Part shown: piece after piece, positions 1-9,229 of the stretch
Numbering within the stretch: the first letter of the stretch is position 1
Layout of the letters: each line of letters begins with the position of its first letter
Source: Allomuricauda sp. NBRC 101325
GTDB taxonomy: Bacteria; Bacteroidota; Bacteroidia; Flavobacteriales; Flavobacteriaceae
Assembly (NCBI RefSeq): GCF_030268205.1
Contig: NZ_BSQF01000001.1
Coordinates: 1,346,649 to 1,410,648, forward strand
Reading direction: 5' to 3'
DNA length: 64,000 nucleotides
Notes under the pieces: model-generated
What the model was told of the DNA's origin: nothing
Database searches by the model: none
Seen by the model: only the letters and a program-made list of their open reading frames with translations
Program-made: the position numbers and the translations under genes

Positions 1-530
1 TGACCTTGGTACACCGTAGAAATGAATTCAGAGGCGCTTTGGATTCCGTTGAAAAGGTGCAGCAACTAAAAGATGCTGGTAAAATCAATTTAATTACCCC
101 TGCTGAAGTTGTTGGTCTTAATGGAGAAGAAAAGCTAGAGAAAGTATCGGTTCAAGACACATCAACCGAGGAGGTGACTGATATAGAGATTGACCATTTT
201 ATTCCATTATTTGGACTTTCTCCGAAATTGGGACCCATTGGTGATTGGGGCTTGGAAATCGAAAAAAATGCCATTAAAGTGGATAACTCTTTGGATTATC
301 AAACCAATATTCCAGGGATCTATGCCATTGGCGATGTAAATACCTATCCTGGAAAATTAAAGTTAATTCTTTGTGGTTTTCACGAAGCCACTTTAATGTG
401 TCAAAGTGCCTACCAGCGCATTTTCCCTGAAAAGAAATATGTAATGAAGTATACCACTGTGGGAGGTGTAACTGGATTTGACGGAACTAAAAAAGAAGCG
501 CCGAAAGCAGTTGTAAAGGCAATCGATTAA
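1..530 (+). CDS. Ferredoxin/flavodoxin--NADP reductase, thioredoxin-reductase-like (5' truncated by window)
   Basis: This is the C-terminal half of a TrxR-like flavoprotein; the reading frame is open from the first bases (..TLVHRRNEF..), so the true start lies outside the window. HRRNEFR is the end of the NADPH-binding domain, where the two arginines normally contact the 2'-phosphate of NADPH. IPGIYAIGDVNTYPGK is the FAD-binding GDV motif near the C-terminus. No CxxC redox motif is visible in the part present, which fits a ferredoxin-NADP reductase better than a thioredoxin reductase, although the CxxC would lie upstream. A [2Fe-2S] ferredoxin gene follows 58 bases downstream on the same strand and is the obvious electron partner. 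The pairing is inferred from context. Confidence 0.85.
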   Translation, partial: TLVHRRNEFRGALDSVEKVQQLKDAGKINLITPAEVVGLNGEEKLEKVSVQDTSTEEVTDIEIDHFIPLFGLSPKLGPIGDWGLEIEKNAIKVDNSLDYQTNIPGIYAIGDVNTYPGKLKLILCGFHEATLMCQSAYQRIFPEKKYVMKYTTVGGVTGFDGTKKEAPKAVVKAID

Positions 531-548
531 AAAAAAAACGAAGTAAAT

Positions 549-580
549 GTCCCCTTGAGGGGACTTCAGGGGTGTCCCCA
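549..580. repeat. GC-rich hairpin sequence between reductase and ferredoxin genes
   Basis: A perfect 6-bp stem, GTCCCC-TTGA-GGGGAC (549-564), is followed by TTCAGGGGTGTCCCC, which can pair alternatively with the same CCCC tract. It stands out from the AT-rich surroundings. From memory, this kind of CCCCTTGAGGGG sequence is scattered between genes in Flavobacteria; I could not check that. It may adjust transcript stability between the two genes. Confidence 0.5.
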
Positions 581-588
581 GAAAGATT

Positions 589-921
589 ATGAGTGATATT
601 AAGATAACGATTATAGACCGCGAAGGTGTATCACACGAAGTAGATGCCCCAACCGATATGAACATGAACTTGATGGAGGTGGTTCGTTCCTACGAATTGG
701 CTCCAGAGGGAACTATTGGAATTTGCGGAGGAATGGCCATGTGTGCCTCCTGCCAATGCTATGTGCAATCCGATCATGTACTTCCAGAAAAATCTGATGA
801 CGAGGAAGCTATGTTAGCCGAGGCCTTTTTTGTGAAGGACAACAGCAGATTGGGTTGTCAAATCCATATCACGGAAGATTTGGACGGTCTTGAGGTGGAG
901 CTTGCACCAGCAGAAGATTAG
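589..921 (+). CDS. [2Fe-2S] ferredoxin, adrenodoxin-like
   Basis: A 110-residue soluble electron carrier. The cluster ligands are visible as CGGMAMCASC (the Cx5CxxC pattern of vertebrate/bacterial-type ferredoxins, about residues 45-54) and a fourth cysteine in LGCQIH near residue 90. The acidic stretch EKSDDEEAML between them is typical of adrenodoxin-like ferredoxins, where it docks to the reductase. It follows the TrxR-like ferredoxin reductase and is probably co-transcribed with it. Its stop overlaps by four bases the end of the convergent ABC transporter gene. The acceptor that it feeds is not evident here. Confidence 0.92.
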   Translation: MSDIKITIIDREGVSHEVDAPTDMNMNLMEVVRSYELAPEGTIGICGGMAMCASCQCYVQSDHVLPEKSDDEEAMLAEAFFVKDNSRLGCQIHITEDLDGLEVELAPAED

Positions 922-2654
922 ATTCTTGCCTGGTAGGTAAACAGGTTAAAATACCTTCCTTCTGAGGCAATCAAGGCATCATGGGTTCCCTGTTCAATAA
1001 TACGACCATTTTCAATAACCAGAATCTGGTCAGCTTTACGAATGGTACTCAACCTGTGTGCGATTACAAAAGTGGTTCTACCTTTGGTCAGTTCCACCAA
1101 ACTTTTTTGAATAAGGGCTTCGGATTCCGTATCCAAACTAGAAGTGGCTTCATCCAAAATCAAAATTTTAGGGTCGGCCAATATGGCCCTGGCAATGGCA
1201 ATACGTTGGCGTTGACCTCCCGATAACTTTACACCACGTTCGCCGATGCGAGTATCCAAACCTTTGTCAAAACGGTCGGTAAATTCATCCACGTAGGCCG
1301 CTTTTACAGCTTCATTTAATTTTTGTTCCGTGGCATTGGGTCGTGGGAATAGTATATTCTCCCGAATAGTACCTTCAAACAAAAAATCATCTTGAAGCAC
1401 TACTCCCAAGTTTTGTCTAAAACTATTCAGATTGACCTTGGATAAATCCTCTCCATCAATGGTAATGGTTCCGGAATCTGGATTTAAAAAGCTTGCCGCC
1501 AATCCAGCAATGGTCGACTTCCCTGAACCGGAACTCCCTACCAATGCGATTACTTGACCAGGCTCCACAGAAAAAGTAATGTCGTGGAGTACTTCTTTAT
1601 CTTTTTCATAGGAAAAATTTATGTTGGAAAATGCCATACGCCCAACCACCTTGTCCAATAGTATAGTTCGATTTTCCACGTCTGATTCCTCTTCCAAATT
1701 CATGAGTTCCTCCGTACGATCCAAACCGGCCAGTGCTTCCGTAAGTTGACTTCCCACACTGCTCATTTGCACGATTGGGGCAATCATAAGGCCGAGTAGG
1801 ATCGTAAATTGCACAAATTCTCCAACCGTCAGGGTGTCTTGTATAATCTTATAACCCCCAAAACCCATAACGCTGGTAGTCGCCACTCCCAATAAAAAAG
1901 TGGAGGAACTGGTCATAAATGCCGTGGTGGTAAGACTTTTTTTAACGTTCTCGTATAAGCGCTCCACACCATCTTCAAAAACCGCTTCCTCTTGTTTTTC
2001 GGCATTAAACCCTTTGATAACACGTATTCCACTTAAAGTTTCGGTCAATCTACCTTTTACCTCGGCATTGATTTTACCTCGATCTCTAAAAATGGGTCGA
2101 ATAATCTTAAAGGCTTTTAAGGCAATAATCGCAAAAATTGTTAGTGGAATAAACGTGAAGAGCGTCATGAAAACACTGATTTCCATCAATAAAACCAAAG
2201 AGACCACGGCTGTAATAATTCCGCCGACCAATTGAACCAGTCCTGTGCCAATTAGGTTTCGAACACCTTCAACATCCGACATTATTCGCGATACAAGTGC
2301 ACCGGATTTAGCATTGTCGAAAAAGCGAACAGGTAAGGCTAGCACTTTTTTCTGGACTTGGGCCCGCAACTCTGAAATTAAATATTGCGCTTGAACACTT
2401 AAGATTTTTGTGAGCAAGAACGAGGTAAGAGCCTGAACAAAAATGGCCAATAATACGCCACCAACCAAATACTTGAGCATGTCCACATCCTTGTTTACAA
2501 TTACATCATCTATGAGGTATTTGGATGCGATGGGAGCCACAAAACTGGCAGCTTTGCTGATAGCGATCAACACTAGGCCAATAAATACAAGTTTTCGTTT
2601 AGGCCAAATAATGGTTTTAAATGCAGTGAGTATACTAACTTTTTTTTCGGGCAT
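918..2654 (-). CDS. ABC exporter, fused permease and ATPase (MsbA/MdlB-like)
   Basis: A 578-residue half-transporter that should homodimerise in the inner membrane. The N-terminal half (about residues 15-310) carries six hydrophobic segments of the type I exporter fold. The C-terminal ATPase shows Walker A GSSGSGKST (about 372-380), the ABC signature LSGGQRQR, Walker B ILILDEATSS and the switch histidine in IAHRLST. The length and layout match lipid or multidrug exporters of the MsbA group. The substrate cannot be read from sequence. It stands alone on its strand, convergent with the ferredoxin gene and divergent from the TPM gene. Confidence 0.92.
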   Translation of the reverse strand: MPEKKVSILTAFKTIIWPKRKLVFIGLVLIAISKAASFVAPIASKYLIDDVIVNKDVDMLKYLVGGVLLAIFVQALTSFLLTKILSVQAQYLISELRAQVQKKVLALPVRFFDNAKSGALVSRIMSDVEGVRNLIGTGLVQLVGGIITAVVSLVLLMEISVFMTLFTFIPLTIFAIIALKAFKIIRPIFRDRGKINAEVKGRLTETLSGIRVIKGFNAEKQEEAVFEDGVERLYENVKKSLTTTAFMTSSSTFLLGVATTSVMGFGGYKIIQDTLTVGEFVQFTILLGLMIAPIVQMSSVGSQLTEALAGLDRTEELMNLEEESDVENRTILLDKVVGRMAFSNINFSYEKDKEVLHDITFSVEPGQVIALVGSSGSGKSTIAGLAASFLNPDSGTITIDGEDLSKVNLNSFRQNLGVVLQDDFLFEGTIRENILFPRPNATEQKLNEAVKAAYVDEFTDRFDKGLDTRIGERGVKLSGGQRQRIAIARAILADPKILILDEATSSLDTESEALIQKSLVELTKGRTTFVIAHRLSTIRKADQILVIENGRIIEQGTHDALIASEGRYFNLFTYQARI

Positions 2655-2750
2655 GGTAAATTTTCAGAAGAACTTGCAAGTTACGGTAAATTAAAAGGAT
2701 GCCTAAAAATTACAAATGCTATATTTAACGTCTTGATAATTAAACTATTT

Positions 2751-3788
2751 ATGCCAAAAGTCCTCTGGTCTTATATTCTTTCACTGATATTTTCTGCAGC
2801 TATGGCTCAGCAAGAATATCCAAAACTAACCCAGATTGTAACCGATAATGCCGGTATTTTTACTCAAGAACAATTAGCCGGTCTTCGCTCAAAATTAACC
2901 CAGTTTGAAACTGAAACTACCAATCAATTGGTGGTTTTGACCATTGAGGAATTGGGCAATGAAACCATTGAAGGATATGCCAACAAGACCTTTAATCAAA
3001 ATGGATTGGGGCAAGCTGAAAAGGATAATGGCATCCTGATTCTGTTTGCAGAATTGGATAGGGAAGTGCGTATCGAAGTTGGCTATGGTTTGGAACCATA
3101 CATTACCGATGCTGTAGCCTCAAGAATTATCCGAAATACCATGATTCCCTATTTTAAGGATGAACAATATTTTGAAGGGATCGATATGGCCACAAACCAA
3201 ATCATTACCTTTTTAAGCGACCCTGAAGCACTGGAGGAATTTAAAGCTGAAATGGAATCCGAAGATGATATACCATGGTGGGTTATGCTTTTTATTGCTC
3301 TCTTTTTATTGATGTTTGTAGCCGCAGGAGGGTTCATTTTTTATAAAAGCTATACATCACTCTTGGAAATGTTCCGGGGTATTTTCATTGGAAAATTGGG
3401 TGTTGTACCAGGGATTTTCATGATGCTTTTTATGTTGATGCCCATTGCATTTAGCTTGGTTTTTATTTTACTGCCCGTATTTTTTATGGTTGAGGTGCTA
3501 GGAATGGCACCTAATTACGATGAACTTTTCATGAATGCCTCTTGGAATCTTTATGGATTGATATTCTTTTTTGTCGTGACCATTCTGTTAGCCATTATAA
3601 AAATCATCAGAAAAGGGAAGGAGGACATTAAGATTTCATTTTTTAAAACCGATAAAAAATACATGAGCAAAACCTTTTCCAAATCGGGAACCCATTCCTT
3701 TGGCTCTGGTTCTGGAAGTAGCTCCAGTAGCAGTTTTTCTGGTGGGGGAGGAAGCTCAGGTGGTGGAGGAGCAAGCGGAAGTTGGTAA
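2751..3788 (+). CDS. TPM-domain membrane protein (YgcG family)
   Basis: A signal peptide (MPKVLWSYILSLIFSAAMAQ) precedes a TPM domain (about residues 25-165) with the family's VTDNAGIFTQEQ, QLVVLTIEELG and VRIEVGYGLEPYITDA motifs. Two or three membrane segments follow (about 180-205, 215-250, 270-290). The protein ends in a low-complexity Gly/Ser tail finishing GGGGASGSW, which is characteristic of YgcG-type proteins. TPM domains have been linked to phosphatase activity and to membrane-protein repair; no specific role can be given here. A TTG 18 bases further upstream is in frame, but I chose the ATG at 2751 because it begins the signal peptide. Confidence 0.85.
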   Translation: MPKVLWSYILSLIFSAAMAQQEYPKLTQIVTDNAGIFTQEQLAGLRSKLTQFETETTNQLVVLTIEELGNETIEGYANKTFNQNGLGQAEKDNGILILFAELDREVRIEVGYGLEPYITDAVASRIIRNTMIPYFKDEQYFEGIDMATNQIITFLSDPEALEEFKAEMESEDDIPWWVMLFIALFLLMFVAAGGFIFYKSYTSLLEMFRGIFIGKLGVVPGIFMMLFMLMPIAFSLVFILLPVFFMVEVLGMAPNYDELFMNASWNLYGLIFFFVVTILLAIIKIIRKGKEDIKISFFKTDKKYMSKTFSKSGTHSFGSGSGSSSSSSFSGGGGSSGGGGASGSW

Positions 3789-3796
3789 ATGATTCT

Positions 3797-3823
3797 GATT
3801 TACCGTATTTTCACGGTAAAATC
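3797..3823. terminator. Intergenic hairpin after the TPM gene
   Basis: GATTTACCGT and ACGGTAAAATC form a stem of about ten pairs with one bulge and a six-base loop. It begins ten bases after the TPM stop codon. There is no clear T-tract on either strand, so this is a weak terminator candidate or a transcript-stabilising hairpin before the acylase gene. Confidence 0.35.
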
Positions 3824-3838
3824 AATTAACCCCCGACA

Positions 3839-6007
3839 ATGAGAATTGTACTTTTTGCCTTTGTTCTTTTAGTTCTTTCCTGCACTCAAAAGGAAACTTC
3901 CGAAGTTATAAAATGGGAAGCTCAAGCCGAAAACATTACCATTATTCGAGATGATTTTGGAGTTCCCCATATTTATGGAAAAACAGATGCCGATGCTGTA
4001 TTCGGTTTACTTTATGCCCAATGCGAGGATGATTTCAACCGTGTGGAACAAAACTACATTTGGGCCACGGGTCGTTTGGCAGAAGTAGAAGGGGAAGATG
4101 CGATTTATAGTGACCTTCGTGCAAGACTTTTCATGACGGAGGAAGAGGCCAGGGCCAATTATGAAAAAAGTCCTGAATGGCTGAAAGAACTTTGTGATGC
4201 TTTTGCTGACGGTATCAACTATTATCTTTACACACACCCTGAAGTTCAACCTAAATTATTGACCCGTTTTGAGCCTTGGATGCCCATGTATTTTAGTGAG
4301 GGTTCCATTGGCGGGGATATTGAGCGCATTTCAACCCGAAAAATTCAAAGTTTTTATGAAAGCGGGATGGAACTTCCAAAAATGGAAGTGCTCCAAATCC
4401 AAAAGAAAGAAGAATTGGCTGAGCCACAAGGATCAAACGGCATTGCTATTTCTGGTAATCTGACCGAATCTGGAAATGCGATGTTGTTGATCAATCCACA
4501 TACTTCCTTTTATTTTAGGGGAGAAGTACATGTGGTAAGCGAAGAGGGGTTGAATGCTTATGGGGCCGTTACTTGGGGACAATTTTTTGTGTATCAAGGT
4601 TTCAATGAAAAAACAGGATGGATGCATACCTCTACCTACACCGATGTGATGGACGAGTACAAAGAAACCATGGTGAAGAACAATGGAAAATTGTTTTATC
4701 AATATGGCGAGGAATTACGACCTGTGGATTCAACTTCGGTTACCTTAAAGTATAAAGATGGAGATGATATAAAAGAGAAAACGTTCCCAATGTACCGAAC
4801 CCACCACGGCCCTATTACCCATATGGTGGATGACCAATGGACGGCCTCGGCCATGATGTGGGAACCTGTTAAAGCTTTGGAGCAATCCTACATCCGAACC
4901 AAGCAAGATGGTTACAAAGGGTTCAGAAATATGATGGACATTAGAACCAATTCCTCCAACAATACGGTGTATGCCGATGCCGAGGGGAATATTGCCTATT
5001 TCCATGGAAATTTTGTGCCCAAGCGAGATACAATTTTCGATTTTACACAGCCTGTGGATGGTAGCAATTCAAAAACCGATTGGCAAGGATTGCATACTGT
5101 TGATGAGAATATTTTGGTGTTGAACCCAGAAAATGGATGGATACAGAACTGCAATTCCACACCATATACTTCGGCATTGGAGTACAGTCCAAAAAAGGAG
5201 GATTATCCCAATTACATGTCCCGTGACCAAGAAAACTTTAGAGGCGTTCATGCCATTGAATTGTTGACAGGTCGAAGCGGATATACTTTGGACAACTTAA
5301 TCGAAATGGCACACGACCCCTATTTGCCTGCTTTTAAGGCTTTGATTCCGGGATTGGTGCAGGCATATGATGCCAATCCATCTCTAGATTTGAAAGATGC
5401 CATTGCGGAATTGCGCAATTGGGATTTTACCACTTCCAAAGAATCTGTGGCCATGACTTTGGCACACTATTATGGTATGGCATGCTATAGCAAAGCAGAG
5501 CGGCCAGAAGGTTTGTACTCCATGCAATGGGTTGAATATTGGGGAAGTGATTGGCCAGATGAGAAAAAACTGGAGCTTTTTAAAGAGGTTGTAGATAATT
5601 TGACTAATGATTTTGGAACTTGGAACATGCCTTGGGGCGAGGTGAACCGATACCAACGTTTGAACGGGGATATCCGTCAAGCTTTTGATGATGCTAAACC
5701 AAGTATCCCAATCGGGTTTGCCAGTGGTACTTGGGGCGCATTGGCAGCTTATGGTGCCCGATACGATAACAATACCAAGAAAATTTATGGTACCCGAGGA
5801 AACAGTTTTGTAGCCGTGGTTGAATTTGGGGATAAGGTAAAAGCAAAGACCATGTTGGCAGGTGGACAAAGTGGAGATCCAGAATCGCCACATTTTAATG
5901 ATCAGGCCGAACGCTATGCAGACAAAGAATTTAAGGATGCTGCTTATTATAAAGAGGATGTGCTCAAAAGAGCTCAATCAACCTATAAACCTGGGGAGAA
6001 ATTGTAA
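3839..6007 (+). CDS. Penicillin acylase family lipoprotein (Ntn hydrolase)
   Basis: A 722-residue member of the penicillin/acyl-homoserine-lactone acylase family, which hydrolyse amide-linked acyl chains. A lipoprotein signal (LLVLSC) suggests membrane anchoring. The pro-enzyme layout is clear: alpha segment with TIIRDDFGVPHIYGKTDADA, then the autocleavage site at about residues 200-205, EPQGSNGIAIS, where the serine becomes the N-terminal nucleophile of the beta chain. Downstream are the family's NTVYADAEGNIAYFHGNFVPKR and GDPESPHFNDQAERY motifs. The substrate is unknown: beta-lactams, N-acyl-homoserine lactones and other N-acyl compounds are all possible. The preceding gene on the same strand ends 50 bases upstream. 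Confidence 0.88.
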   Translation: MRIVLFAFVLLVLSCTQKETSEVIKWEAQAENITIIRDDFGVPHIYGKTDADAVFGLLYAQCEDDFNRVEQNYIWATGRLAEVEGEDAIYSDLRARLFMTEEEARANYEKSPEWLKELCDAFADGINYYLYTHPEVQPKLLTRFEPWMPMYFSEGSIGGDIERISTRKIQSFYESGMELPKMEVLQIQKKEELAEPQGSNGIAISGNLTESGNAMLLINPHTSFYFRGEVHVVSEEGLNAYGAVTWGQFFVYQGFNEKTGWMHTSTYTDVMDEYKETMVKNNGKLFYQYGEELRPVDSTSVTLKYKDGDDIKEKTFPMYRTHHGPITHMVDDQWTASAMMWEPVKALEQSYIRTKQDGYKGFRNMMDIRTNSSNNTVYADAEGNIAYFHGNFVPKRDTIFDFTQPVDGSNSKTDWQGLHTVDENILVLNPENGWIQNCNSTPYTSALEYSPKKEDYPNYMSRDQENFRGVHAIELLTGRSGYTLDNLIEMAHDPYLPAFKALIPGLVQAYDANPSLDLKDAIAELRNWDFTTSKESVAMTLAHYYGMACYSKAERPEGLYSMQWVEYWGSDWPDEKKLELFKEVVDNLTNDFGTWNMPWGEVNRYQRLNGDIRQAFDDAKPSIPIGFASGTWGALAAYGARYDNNTKKIYGTRGNSFVAVVEFGDKVKAKTMLAGGQSGDPESPHFNDQAERYADKEFKDAAYYKEDVLKRAQSTYKPGEKL

Positions 6008-6015
6008 AGAGTGGA

Positions 6016-6669
6016 TTAAAATCCAGTTTCTTCTTCTTTAATAATAATCAAACTGGCTTTGGAACCGGTGGATAGGTTCCAACGGTTGTTATGGATAACT
6101 TCGCCTTTTTCATCGGTTACGATGACTTGAGCCGTATTGGGACCCGAAGAACCTTGATTCAAGGCTTCAAATTCTATGCGGTTGAATCCTTTGACCAAAT
6201 CGATATTAACGCCTTTAAAGGCACCGGTAAGCAATAAATTATATTCCACAACCTCACCGTTCAGATATATTTTAATGCGGTCACCATCCACGTATTCATG
6301 ATCTCGCGCCACAATGCCCACAAATTTAGCCGTGGTCTTAAAATCGCCCAAATATTGGTCGCCAAAATGATCTTTAGCGCCCTTTTCCTTTTTTTCTTTC
6401 ACTTTGGGGTCAATGTCCATATCGTAACCTGCTTGCAATAATTCTTTGTCGGGAAGCATTTTAATACCAGGTTTATTGTCTTTGGAAATTAAGCTTTCAT
6501 CTAGAACGGAAGGCATTCGAAGCAAGGTGCCTTGATTGCTGGCTTTTACATCGAGATTGTTATTTGTGCCAATTTTTAAAGGTCTGGTAGTAGGTAAATC
6601 AGAGGATTGGGCTTGTGTGGAAACAAAACCTAAAATGCACCCCATTAAAGTTAAAACCAGCTTTTTCAT
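6016..6669 (-). CDS. Secreted hypothetical protein
   Basis: 217 residues with a clean signal peptide (MKKLVLTLMGCILGFVSTQAQ). The mature part has a Lys-rich segment (KVKEKKEKGAKDHFG) and then a beta-rich region (YVDGDRIKIYLNGEVVEYNLLLTGAFKG through RIEFEALNQGSSGPNTAQVIV) resembling a small secreted beta-sandwich. I recognise no catalytic motif and recall similar proteins only as uncharacterised Flavobacteriaceae exports. It is convergent with the acylase gene, their stops being nine bases apart, and is probably monocistronic. Confidence 0.7.
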   Translation of the reverse strand: MKKLVLTLMGCILGFVSTQAQSSDLPTTRPLKIGTNNNLDVKASNQGTLLRMPSVLDESLISKDNKPGIKMLPDKELLQAGYDMDIDPKVKEKKEKGAKDHFGDQYLGDFKTTAKFVGIVARDHEYVDGDRIKIYLNGEVVEYNLLLTGAFKGVNIDLVKGFNRIEFEALNQGSSGPNTAQVIVTDEKGEVIHNNRWNLSTGSKASLIIIKEEETGF

Positions 6670-6736
6670 GGCAAAATATGAGCAAAATTAAAATTAAAGA
6701 TAACAAATACCTTGCCATGAAGTTGATAAATTGTAG

Positions 6737-7921
6737 TTAAATCGGTAAGCTGTACGATTTTTTCACAACACCTCTTTTTAATCCAAATAAAGGGTGTAAC
6801 CATTTCACTCTAAGAATGATAAGGTCGTAGATCAACCAGCAAATGCCAAAGGTGCCGACTACCATTAAGGTTGCTTTGGGCCAGAAGCCCCAATCCAAGT
6901 TCATTATATAATAGCCAATCGCTACGGTAATGGTTTGGTGCAATATATAAAATGGGTACACTGCGCGGTTTGCATAGGATAGTCCTGGACTGGGTTGGTT
7001 TAAGTATTTGGCAGCATAGGAAAACAACACCAAAATCCAAGACCAAAGATTGGCCACTTTAAATAGTGCTTCGGTAAAATGGATAATAATACCGTCTTCA
7101 AAGAACAACCAAATGATCAGTTGACTGCTAAAAGAAACAATTCCTACAATTAAGGCCTTTGTTCGAATTTGTTCCACCATATTCCAAAAAGAATCCCCAG
7201 TAGCAATCAATACAAATCCATAAAAGAAAAGAATAATACTGAACAAGAAGTTGAACCAATCATCTACCAAGGCGTGGGTGACGGGGAAAAAGGGTTCTAC
7301 TAAGGATTCAGTAAAGTATAACGGAATGATGAGAGCGTAAACGCCCCAAGGTCTTTCAATCAATCTTTTTACCCAATCGATAAATCGGGTTTGGTGCTTT
7401 CTTAGGTAAACAAATAACGGTGCCAAAATCCAAGAGAAGACCAATAAATAGGGCAAAAACCAGAGGTGGTGCCAACTGTAATTTCCCTCCGGATAAATTC
7501 CTTTGAACGCTACCGTGGTAAAATATGCCCAATACGACCCAGAAAATGCTCCCGATGCCAATCGTTCAAAATATACTTGTGGCGGAACAATGATCAGCAT
7601 ACCAAAAATTAGGGGAATGCCTAAACGTAGAAACCGTTCCCACATAAATTTTCCAGTGGATCTTTTGCCTAGTGCATAGTAGGTTCCCATTCCAGAGATC
7701 ATAAATAAAATGGGAAGTCGCCATTGGTTTAAAAAGAGCATCGGCCAACGGAGGTTGTCGTAGATGATATTGTTTTTTACATGCCACCCCCAAGGCACAA
7801 AGAACATGCCCACGTGATAAAATATGAGCAAGGCGAATACAATTACCCGCAGCCAGTCTAAATCGTAACGTCTAATAGTAGTGTCCATTTTTTGATTTTT
7901 TCCAAAGTTGAAAAATGACAT
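6737..7921 (-). CDS. Membrane acyltransferase, acyltransferase-3/OpgC-like
   Basis: 394 residues with about ten hydrophobic segments. It starts with the family hallmark RYDLDWLRVIVFALLIFYH, an Arg-Asp-hydrophobic-Arg region and the conserved histidine taken as catalytic in acyltransferase-3 proteins. Such enzymes transfer acyl groups onto glucans, lipopolysaccharide or other surface sugars from the inner membrane. A second Met at residue 12 (7888) sits directly before the conserved region and could be the real start. The gene is flanked upstream by an AraC-type regulator on the same strand with about 56 bases between them. Confidence 0.8.
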   Translation of the reverse strand: MSFFNFGKNQKMDTTIRRYDLDWLRVIVFALLIFYHVGMFFVPWGWHVKNNIIYDNLRWPMLFLNQWRLPILFMISGMGTYYALGKRSTGKFMWERFLRLGIPLIFGMLIIVPPQVYFERLASGAFSGSYWAYFTTVAFKGIYPEGNYSWHHLWFLPYLLVFSWILAPLFVYLRKHQTRFIDWVKRLIERPWGVYALIIPLYFTESLVEPFFPVTHALVDDWFNFLFSIILFFYGFVLIATGDSFWNMVEQIRTKALIVGIVSFSSQLIIWLFFEDGIIIHFTEALFKVANLWSWILVLFSYAAKYLNQPSPGLSYANRAVYPFYILHQTITVAIGYYIMNLDWGFWPKATLMVVGTFGICWLIYDLIILRVKWLHPLFGLKRGVVKKSYSLPI

Positions 7922-7977
7922 TTAGAAATGGATGATTTTTGCACGAAGAGACGTCCTGAATTGCAATTATGGAGAAA

Positions 7978-9153
7978 TTAGGCCTGTTTTCGGCCCATTT
8001 TTTCCTTTACATAGGCTGATGGTGATTGTCCGGCATGTTTTTTAAAGGCATTGTAAAATGCTGATTTTGAGTTGAAACCAACTGTTTGACCTATAGCCTC
8101 AACAGTAAGATGCTTAAATTCGGCATCCAATAACCTAGTTTTTGCCAGTTCAACTCTTTTTTGGTTGATGTAGTCATTAAAATTGGCACCGGTTGCTGAG
8201 TTGATCAATTTGGAAACCGTATTTGCATTGGTGTCCAATTTTTCCGCCAAGCTTTTTAGCGTCGTATTTTGGTCCGAAAAGTATTGGGAAACGGATAAGA
8301 AGGTTTCAATATGATCAAATTGAATGGAATCTGAAGCTAGTGTCTCATATTTATCCGCAATCCATGTTTTTTCAAAAAATCGGGATTCCGACAGAATAAA
8401 AAATGAAGTGATATAAATAGAAACTGTTTGAATAATTCCAATGTAATGATCTCCGCCATCATCATCAAAATTAAGGTAGGTAAGCAATAAGGTAAAAAAC
8501 AATATTATAATGATGATCACGGTATTTCGCGAAAAAATGTACTTGTCCACCTTAATGTTTTTAGGGCTCACCCAACCTTTCTTTCTTGATTTTAAAATCA
8601 GAATAACGGATAAAACAGCATAAAAGGAAAGACTGAACAATACCAACCATCTGAACTCGTCTTTGATAAAATGATAGGAATAGTTAAAACCTTCAGGTAC
8701 GTCCACATATCCAAAATTGTGATAGTAAGCACCCAAATAGGCATTGAGTTTTACTTCTACTGGACTTAAATAATAATTGATTTGTGATAGGGCATAAAGG
8801 ATAGGAAGGATAAAATGTGGCCATAGTTTTTTAAAAGCGAATGGCTTTCGTTCCAGCAGCGCATATAGAAAAAAATACATGCTGGGAGAGATCAACAAAA
8901 CCAGAGGTTCGGTGGAATCGTTAAAATGGATGGCATATTTGATCAATCCGGTATAACATAAATATACATCTAAAAACACCAAGCACTGAATCACCAATGC
9001 CCAACCGAACAGAATAATGGCCGATTTTTTCTTTGCCCTCAAAAAAATAACGAGCGCCAGAAAAAAACCTTGCACCACGCCCAACAACATCAAATGCGAG
9101 GAAAGGTCGAAACGCAGTGGAATCTGGTCAAATATCGCCTGTATATCGTTCAT
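7978..9153 (-). CDS. AraC-family regulator with N-terminal membrane domain
   Basis: 391 residues. The first about 245 hold seven hydrophobic segments (for example LMLLGVVQGFFLALVIFL and TVIIIIILFFTLLLTYL), a membrane sensor layout common in Bacteroidota. The C-terminal about 100 residues are an AraC double helix-turn-helix: SLAEKLDTNANTVSKLI and the diagnostic TVEAIGQTVGFNSKSAFYNAFK with GQSPSAY. It probably senses a membrane or periplasmic cue and may control the acyltransferase gene downstream or the divergent PLP-enzyme gene; both targets are guesses from position. Confidence 0.87.
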   Translation of the reverse strand: MNDIQAIFDQIPLRFDLSSHLMLLGVVQGFFLALVIFLRAKKKSAIILFGWALVIQCLVFLDVYLCYTGLIKYAIHFNDSTEPLVLLISPSMYFFLYALLERKPFAFKKLWPHFILPILYALSQINYYLSPVEVKLNAYLGAYYHNFGYVDVPEGFNYSYHFIKDEFRWLVLFSLSFYAVLSVILILKSRKKGWVSPKNIKVDKYIFSRNTVIIIIILFFTLLLTYLNFDDDGGDHYIGIIQTVSIYITSFFILSESRFFEKTWIADKYETLASDSIQFDHIETFLSVSQYFSDQNTTLKSLAEKLDTNANTVSKLINSATGANFNDYINQKRVELAKTRLLDAEFKHLTVEAIGQTVGFNSKSAFYNAFKKHAGQSPSAYVKEKMGRKQA

Positions 9154-9229
9154 GTATTGAGCTTAAATCGTACCTTGTGGACTAGTGAAAATTGAAATTA
9201 ACCATTCTTTTTTAATCAACCAGCCCACC

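Noticed and set aside
5384..5977. Long open frame on the minus strand inside the penicillin acylase gene
   Set aside because: It is the antisense shadow of a well-supported gene, with composition unlike a real protein (Cys/His/Phe/Ile-rich) and no domain.
3839..6007. Firm assignment of the acylase as a quorum-quenching AHL acylase
   Set aside because: The Ntn-hydrolase motifs support only the family; substrate residues cannot be judged by eye.
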